This document shows, in pieces, positions 1 through 3,529 of a stretch of DNA of 6,356 nucleotides; positions within the stretch are counted from its first letter, which is position 1; every line of letters begins with the position of its first letter. Made by a program: the position numbers and the translations under genes. This DNA comes from Candidatus Saccharimonadota bacterium. Lineage in GTDB: Bacteria > Patescibacteriota > Saccharimonadia > Saccharimonadales > Saccharimonadaceae. The stretch covers positions 25,138-31,493 of the forward strand of contig PJQJ01000026.1 of NCBI GenBank assembly GCA_002861585.1. Reading direction: 5' to 3'. A model generated the notes under the pieces. The model was not told the DNA's origin. It worked only from the letters and a program-made list of their open reading frames with translations, and made no database searches.

Positions 1-656
1 TGCGGTATCTTGCAGCTGGTGCAGCCGGTCTGTTAGGGGTAGGGGTGCTGCTGATCATTACATCACCACACCGTATTGAGCGTGTTGTTACATTCTTTAA
101 CCCTTCAGCTGCCGGCGAGGCAGAACGTTACCATATTCATCAAGCGGCGATAGCCCTTGGAAGCGGTGGGTTCAGTGGTCGGGGTTTGGGTCAGAGTATT
201 CAAGCATTTGGGTATTTGCCAGAAGCCGTAAATGATTCAATTTTTGCTATCTTTGGTGAGAGTTTTGGTTTTGTTGGACTGGTGGTCGTGCTCTGTATCT
301 TTTTTGCGCTGTTGCTTCGTTTGCTGAAGATAATCGATCACATCCATGACTGTACGCAGCGGCTCTTGGTAGCGGGGGTATTTGGATGGGTTGCAACTCA
401 CGCGATAGTCAATATTGGAGCTATGACTGGCGTATTTCCATTAACGGGCGTAACACTGCCATTCCTAAGCTTCGGTGGAACCAGCTTGCTCTTTATCATG
501 ACCGCTTTGGGTATCGCTTTTCATATTTCGCGCTATACTAGTCATCAGTTAGTAACGCAAACAACTAAAGCAGGAGGATCGTATGCGAATTCTCGCAGTC
601 GGCGGGGGCTCGGGCGGACACGTCACGCCAGTGCTAGCGGTTATCAACGAGCTTAG
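1..656 (+). CDS. ftsW: FtsW, septal peptidoglycan glycosyltransferase (SEDS family), C-terminal part; 5' end outside window
   Basis: FtsW is the SEDS-family polymerase that joins lipid II into glycan strands at the division septum, working with a class B PBP. The frame is open from base 3, so only about 217 C-terminal residues are visible; GTG at 45 lies inside a membrane helix and is not the start. Four hydrophobic segments are seen (roughly codons from bases 3-60, 237-320, 363-430 and 450-535). Family signatures are the loop GRGLGQS...YLPEAVNDSIFAIFGE (about 180-263) and the motif TGVFPLTG followed by LPFLSFGGTSLL (about 426-491). The Asp at 234-236 in the NDSIF stretch aligns with the catalytic Asp of the HTDFIF motif (E. 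coli Asp297). RodA is the main alternative, but the murG and ftsQ neighbours favour FtsW. The 3' end overlaps murG by 74 nt and encodes a basic Ser/Arg/Gly-rich tail of about 25 residues. Confidence 0.93.
   Translation, partial: RYLAAGAAGLLGVGVLLIITSPHRIERVVTFFNPSAAGEAERYHIHQAAIALGSGGFSGRGLGQSIQAFGYLPEAVNDSIFAIFGESFGFVGLVVVLCIFFALLLRLLKIIDHIHDCTQRLLVAGVFGWVATHAIVNIGAMTGVFPLTGVTLPFLSFGGTSLLFIMTALGIAFHISRYTSHQLVTQTTKAGGSYANSRSRRGLGRTRHASASGYQRA
572..577 (+). promoter_or_regulatory. Strong Shine-Dalgarno site of murG
   Basis: AGGAGG lies 5 nt before the ATG at 583, inside the ftsW coding sequence. It fixes the murG start. Because ftsW translation runs through this site and on for 74 nt, initiation of murG must compete with or be coupled to ribosomes finishing ftsW. 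Confidence 0.85.
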
Positions 657-1752
657 CAAGCACGACAAGTCACTTGAAGTGATCTTTGTCTGTGATCGCA
701 AGTTTGCTGATCGAGCGGAGCGTATCATGAGTGGTGCGCCTGTTCCTGTTACGACAAAACGAATATTTGCCGGAAAGTTACGGCGGTACCATAATGTATC
801 GCTCGTTAAGCAGCTGCTTGATATCCCGACTCTCCTGCAGAATATTGGTGATCTATTTTTGATTGGCCTGGGCTTTATGCAGAGTCTTTTTCTGTTACTG
901 CTACAGCGACCCCAAGTCGTGTTTACGAAGGGCGGATTTGTCTGTTTGCCGGTTGGGCTGGCGGCTGCGCTCTTTAAGATTCCGCTGGTGATTCATGATT
1001 CTGACGCTCACCCAGGGCTCACTAATCGTATTCTTGCACGATTCGCAACAACTATTGCGACTGGTGCACCACTTGATAACTACTCGTATCCTGCTGCGCG
1101 GAGTCATTACGTCGGGATTCCTGTTGATGCTGCTTTTGTGCCATTTAGTGCCCAGGAGCAGGTAGCTGCCAAAGACGCACTCGGACTACCTGATATTACA
1201 CTTCCATTAGTGGTAGTCACAGGCGGTGGTTTAGGGGCACGTCGGGTTAACAACGCTATTCTTGCTGTCGGTGAACAACTGGTGGAGCAGGCAGCAATCA
1301 TGCATATTACTGGCGAAGGACAGTTTGATGATGTAAAGCAAAAGGCTCCTGTGCATGCCAATTACATTGTAGTGCCATTCGTCCACACGGGCATGGCACA
1401 GGTACTGGGGGCTGCAGACATTGTAATAACCCGCGCAGGTGCTACGACGCTACTGGAGCTTGCCGCTCTAGCAAAAGCGACAATTATCATCCCTAATGAT
1501 ATGCTCACCGGCGGCCATCAGACGAAGAATGCTAAAGTGTATGCTGATGCAGAGGCAGCGATCGTTCTTACAGAGCAGGCACTTGAAGAGGCTCCGATGA
1601 CGCTCCTTGATGAGCTTCAGGGACTGCTGAATGACTCCGAAAAACGACAACAGCTCGGCGAACGTATGCATGCATTTGCTCGTCCCGATGCGGCGCTCGA
1701 TACCGCTGAACTAATTGTTAGTGCCGCCCACCTGGGCAAGAAGAGCGCGTAG
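583..1752 (+). CDS. murG: MurG, UDP-GlcNAc:lipid I N-acetylglucosaminyltransferase
   Basis: MurG adds GlcNAc from UDP-GlcNAc to lipid I on the inner face of the cytoplasmic membrane, giving lipid II, the substrate of FtsW. The 389-residue product is a little longer than the usual 355-370. The N-terminal domain opens with the glycine-rich loop GGGSGGH (residues 7-13, His13 matching the conserved His of GGTGGH). A hydrophobic stretch at about 88-106 may help membrane docking, and KGGF (116-119) follows. The C-terminal GT-B domain has TGGGLGARRVNN (213-224), then TRAGATTLLELA (283-294) containing the sugar-binding Glu292, and GGHQTKN (310-316) containing Gln313. Two family positions differ: the usual HEQN is HDSD (138-141), and the Arg of GNPVR is replaced in GIPVD (178-182). 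The strong ribosome site supports the ATG at 583. It overlaps ftsW and is followed by ftsQ after 20 nt. Confidence 0.96.
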   Translation: MRILAVGGGSGGHVTPVLAVINELSKHDKSLEVIFVCDRKFADRAERIMSGAPVPVTTKRIFAGKLRRYHNVSLVKQLLDIPTLLQNIGDLFLIGLGFMQSLFLLLLQRPQVVFTKGGFVCLPVGLAAALFKIPLVIHDSDAHPGLTNRILARFATTIATGAPLDNYSYPAARSHYVGIPVDAAFVPFSAQEQVAAKDALGLPDITLPLVVVTGGGLGARRVNNAILAVGEQLVEQAAIMHITGEGQFDDVKQKAPVHANYIVVPFVHTGMAQVLGAADIVITRAGATTLLELAALAKATIIIPNDMLTGGHQTKNAKVYADAEAAIVLTEQALEEAPMTLLDELQGLLNDSEKRQQLGERMHAFARPDAALDTAELIVSAAHLGKKSA

Positions 1753-1772
1753 CTTTAGAAAGGGTGGAGGGT

Positions 1773-2699
1773 ATGAAGTTATTTGGAAAGAACCATGACC
1801 AGCAGCCACGACGTCAGCCTCAGTTGATGGAGGGTCAGAATGAGTTTACTTTCCGTCGTAGCCGAACGCTGACAGGATCGCCGTCATCTGATATTAAAGC
1901 TGCCGCTGAAGATCGTTCGCATTTACAATCTCCTCGCTTGCGGTTGCATCAGCTTGAGCAGCATCGTCGATTACTCGGTTTTGGCTTGCTGGTTTCTTTT
2001 ATCGCAGTGCTTCTATTGGGATGGCTTGTCGGGCAATTCATACGCGTTCCAAGCGATATGGACATAGCTGGATCACCGCTTATCCAGCCTAATACAGCAA
2101 CGTATAAAGAGACTATTGAATCATATTTTGGGCAGCGCCCAACTGAGCGATTTTTGTTTCATCTTGATCAACAAAAACTGCGTGAATTTGTCGTACAAAG
2201 ACATCCTGAAATTAAAAGCTTAACCATTAGCTCAGCAGTGCCGGGTCATTTTTCTGTTGATATGTCACTACGAAAACCACTCTTAAAATGGGAAACTGGC
2301 AGTACCCAACTTTTTGTCGATGAGACAGGCGCTTCATTCGGGGACAATTATTTTAGCGTTCCCCTGGTGGCTGTAGAGGATCGTTCGGGTATTCGTCTTG
2401 AAGACGTGAATGTCATAGCGTCTAATCGATTTGTCTCATTCCTTGGACGTATGGTCAACTCAGTCAATGAAGCCGGCGTTGGTAGTGTGTCGAAAGTTAT
2501 AATTCCGGCTGGTGTCACACGTGAAGTAGATATACAGCTAGCTAATCGCCCCTATCTTATAAAGACTCATATTGATCGAGACCCAACACAGCAAGCTCAT
2601 GACCTTGTCCAGGCTGTGAAGTTCATGGATCAGAACAAAGTAACCCCTGAATATATTGACGTACGCATAGCAGGGAAGGCTTACTTTAAAGAGAAGTAA
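1773..2699 (+). CDS. ftsQ: FtsQ/DivIB-family cell division protein
   Basis: FtsQ/DivIB is a bitopic divisome scaffold that links early and late division proteins and controls septal peptidoglycan synthesis. From ATG 1773 the product has 308 residues: a basic, polar cytoplasmic N-terminus of 66 residues, one membrane helix at about 67-88, and an external part. The external part has a POTRA-like stretch and the FtsQ-type motif HPEI (144-147), then LRKPLLKW (166-173), which matches the family's ERkPvA.W, then FVDETGASF (181-189), which matches lvD..G.vF. The C-terminus YIDVRIAG (294-301) matches the terminal beta strand of the family. Similarity is motif-level, as usual for this fast-evolving family. 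A GTG start at 1764 would add three residues but lacks a spaced ribosome site; purine-rich sequence at 1759-1770 fits ATG 1773 better. It lies 20 nt after murG and probably ends the operon. Confidence 0.88.
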   Translation: MKLFGKNHDQQPRRQPQLMEGQNEFTFRRSRTLTGSPSSDIKAAAEDRSHLQSPRLRLHQLEQHRRLLGFGLLVSFIAVLLLGWLVGQFIRVPSDMDIAGSPLIQPNTATYKETIESYFGQRPTERFLFHLDQQKLREFVVQRHPEIKSLTISSAVPGHFSVDMSLRKPLLKWETGSTQLFVDETGASFGDNYFSVPLVAVEDRSGIRLEDVNVIASNRFVSFLGRMVNSVNEAGVGSVSKVIIPAGVTREVDIQLANRPYLIKTHIDRDPTQQAHDLVQAVKFMDQNKVTPEYIDVRIAGKAYFKEK

Positions 2700-2728
2700 A
2701 GGGAAGGGGGAGGAGAGCGCCCTATCAC

Positions 2729-2758
2729 TGTGTACTGTGAATGAGCGACAGGTACACA
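2729..2758 (+). other. Stem-loop in the ftsQ 3' untranslated region
   Basis: TGTGTA (2729-2734) pairs with TACACA (2753-2758), and CTGT (2735-2738) pairs with ACAG (2748-2751). This gives a 10-bp stem with a one-base bulge at 2752 and a 9-nt loop. No T run follows, so it is not a classical terminator. It may protect the 3' end of the operon mRNA or form part of a structured RNA with the next two hairpins. Confidence 0.5.
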
Positions 2759-2790
2759 ATAGTAATTCTAGTGCTCATCTATCCCAATGA

Positions 2791-2808
2791 TTGCCCCAGA
2801 TGGGGTAA
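2791..2808 (+). other. Short GC-rich hairpin upstream of candidate terminator
   Basis: TTGCCCC (2791-2797) can pair with GGGGTAA (2802-2808), seven pairs including one G-U, closing on a 4-nt AGAT loop. There is no T tract behind it. The next hairpin starts at the following base, so the two would stack side by side in an RNA. Confidence 0.4.
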
Positions 2809-2842
2809 AGGGGAGTGAAGTGAGTACTCCGCTCCTTTCTTT
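2809..2842 (+). terminator. Candidate intrinsic terminator of the ftsW-murG-ftsQ operon
   Basis: AGGGGAGTG (2809-2817) can pair with CGCTCCTTT (2830-2838), nine pairs with three G-U, around a 12-nt loop; the following bases are pyrimidine-rich (CTTT). An alternative inner stem is GGAGT (2812-2816) with ACTCC (2826-2830). The T tract is short and interrupted by C, so termination efficiency is uncertain, but the place, about 110 nt after the ftsQ stop, is right. Confidence 0.45.
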
Positions 2843-2843
2843 C

Positions 2844-2863
2844 ATGTTCTAATTTTGTTCTAT
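2844..2863 (+). repeat. 20-nt direct repeat, copy 1 (GTTC-N7-GTTC form)
   Basis: This 20-nt sequence is identical to 3476-3495, on the same strand, 632 nt apart. It contains two GTTCTA hexamers separated by ATTTT, so GTTC recurs exactly 11 nt apart, one helical turn, with a 7-nt gap. Such a tandem half-site layout is typical of a dimeric regulator's operator; the GTTC-N7-GTTC spacing is that known for the alphaproteobacterial LexA box. Downstream, a TGCTT...AAGCA palindrome (2865-2876) and GAGTAAT (2877-2883) also recur in looser form after copy 2. Confidence 0.75.
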
Positions 2864-3179
2864 ATGCTTAAAAGCAGAGTAATACTTCAAAAAACTATAC
2901 TACGGCACCAGAATAGCAAAAATGCAAAAGAGGAGAGTAGGGTGAGTCAAAAGGGGAAGAAATCGTGAAAACATAACAATTATAATAAAAAGTCAAACTT
3001 TGCAATAAAACTGTGGAAAACTCAAATGTATAGCCATATGTAAGACATCTAGCTGATTGTCGTCATGTATTAAGCAGGCTCACTAGGAAGACTTCGGTAA
3101 CAGAGGTATTAAGTACTTTCTTTATGAAACTTTTTTTCTTGAAACATCATTTATATAAAAATATCCCCTGTTAGCTGTT

Positions 3180-3198
3180 TTAGTAGATGCACTACTAA
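3180..3198 (+). other. Perfect 7-bp stem, 5-nt loop
   Basis: TTAGTAG (3180-3186) and CTACTAA (3192-3198) are exact reverse complements around ATGCA. No T run follows on either strand. Next to it, ACTAATC occurs twice (3194-3200 and 3202-3208). It is either an operator-like dyad or part of an RNA fold. Confidence 0.4.
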
Positions 3199-3218
3199 TC
3201 AACTAATCGTCCTATCTG

Positions 3219-3250
3219 TTATGTCGTAAAAGATATATTGTACGACATAA
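3219..3250. repeat. Perfect 10-bp inverted repeat with 12-nt spacer
   Basis: TTATGTCGTA (3219-3228) and TACGACATAA (3241-3250) are exact reverse complements. The arm centres are 22 bp apart, close to two helical turns, which suits a dimeric DNA-binding protein or recombinase on one face of the helix. As RNA it would form a 10-bp hairpin, but no T tract follows on either strand, so a terminator is unlikely. Confidence 0.65.
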
Positions 3251-3267
3251 GTTCTATCTTTGTTTTA
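3251..3267 (+). repeat. Degenerate third copy of the GTTC repeat
   Basis: This 17-nt stretch matches the core of the 20-nt repeat at 14 of 17 positions: GTTCTA at the left and TTTGTT in the middle are kept, while the last GTTC has become GTTT. It directly abuts the 10-bp inverted repeat. The region is T-rich, so chance similarity cannot be excluded. Confidence 0.35.
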
Positions 3268-3430
3268 GCTACACTCTTCCACTTGCTCTCTCGAAATTTC
3301 AGTGCTCTGTCTTATCATGTTATCGGTTTCTCATTAGCAACAATTACTCCTTTTACTGCTTTTGATTCTTTTTTGCTGTTTATCAAGTTTTCCCTGGTGC
3401 TGATTCTGCTAATCATAAATTTTCAGTTTT

Positions 3431-3452
3431 AATATGTGCTGGTCCACATATT
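3431..3452. other. Perfect 8-bp stem-loop near the 3' end of the ATPase gene
   Basis: AATATGTG (3431-3438) and CACATATT (3445-3452) are exact reverse complements around a 6-nt loop. On the minus strand it lies about 80 nt after the ATPase stop codon and could mark the end of that transcript, but an A-rich rather than T-rich sequence follows on that strand, so it is not a classical terminator. Confidence 0.4.
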
Positions 3453-3471
3453 GCTCATTTGGGTTTTAATG

Positions 3472-3477
3472 TATAAT
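3472..3477 (+). promoter_or_regulatory. Possible -10 element overlapped by repeat copy 2
   Basis: A perfect TATAAT lies at 3472-3477 and overlaps the first two bases of repeat copy 2. The only -35 candidate is weak (TTGCTC at 3451-3456, 15-nt spacing). Transcription from it would run antisense into the ATPase gene. In AT-rich DNA a lone TATAAT has little weight. Confidence 0.2.
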
Positions 3478-3495
3478 GTTCTAATTTTGTTCTAT
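3476..3495 (+). repeat. 20-nt direct repeat, copy 2 (GTTC-N7-GTTC form)
   Basis: It is identical over 20 nt to 2844-2863. It ends 34 nt before the stop codon of the convergent ATPase gene, and its first bases overlap a TATAAT. After it, TTGCTTT (3503-3509) can pair with GGAGCAA (3515-3521), and GAGTAAT (3524-3530) follows. A similar order follows copy 1, so the repeat unit may be longer than 20 nt with small indels, reaching into the ATPase stop codon. Confidence 0.75.
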
Positions 3496-3529
3496 TTTCT
3501 TTTTGCTTTATGAAGGAGCAAGGGAGTAA

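Larger units (their letters stand above)
2700..3529. other. AT-rich gap between convergent genes, no convincing protein gene
   Basis: This 830-nt stretch lies between the 3' ends of ftsQ and the ATPase gene. It is visibly richer in A and T than the flanking genes. Only short or signal-less reading frames occur: a 64-codon T-rich hydrophobic frame from TTG 3238, and a 34-codon Lys-rich frame from ATG 2864, neither with a ribosome site. No tRNA-like or rRNA-like sequence was recognised. It does hold several hairpins, a 20-nt perfect direct repeat near each end and a 10-bp perfect inverted repeat, listed separately. It could be a regulatory region, an unrecognised small RNA locus, or the remains of an inserted element. 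Confidence 0.6.

Noticed and set aside
2769..2845. 25-codon minus-strand reading frame starting at the edge of repeat copy 1
   Set aside because: It runs through the candidate terminator hairpins and has no ribosome site; likely chance.
2864..2968. 34-codon Lys/Arg-rich reading frame starting directly after repeat copy 1
   Set aside because: No Shine-Dalgarno sequence, composition expected from A-rich DNA, and no recognisable family.
3012..3020. TGTGGAAAA, one mismatch from a DnaA box, hinting at a replication origin in the AT-rich gap
   Set aside because: Only one near-consensus box was found; no cluster and no dnaA or dnaN nearby.
3126..3145. T7 run between two GAAAC copies as a terminator
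   Set aside because: No GC-containing stem precedes the T run; only a 4-bp AT-rich pairing is possible.
3219..3250. Xer dif site
   Set aside because: dif sites have two 11-bp arms around a 6-bp centre with imperfect symmetry; here the arms are perfect and 12 nt apart, and no typical XerD arm is seen.
3238..3432. 64-codon hydrophobic reading frame on the + strand from TTG
   Set aside because: It has no ribosome site, its start lies in the loop of the inverted repeat, and its hydrophobic residues are what any T-rich sequence encodes. Low probability of a real membrane peptide.
2700..3529. CRISPR array
   Set aside because: Only two exact copies of the repeat, 632 nt apart, with no regular spacers.
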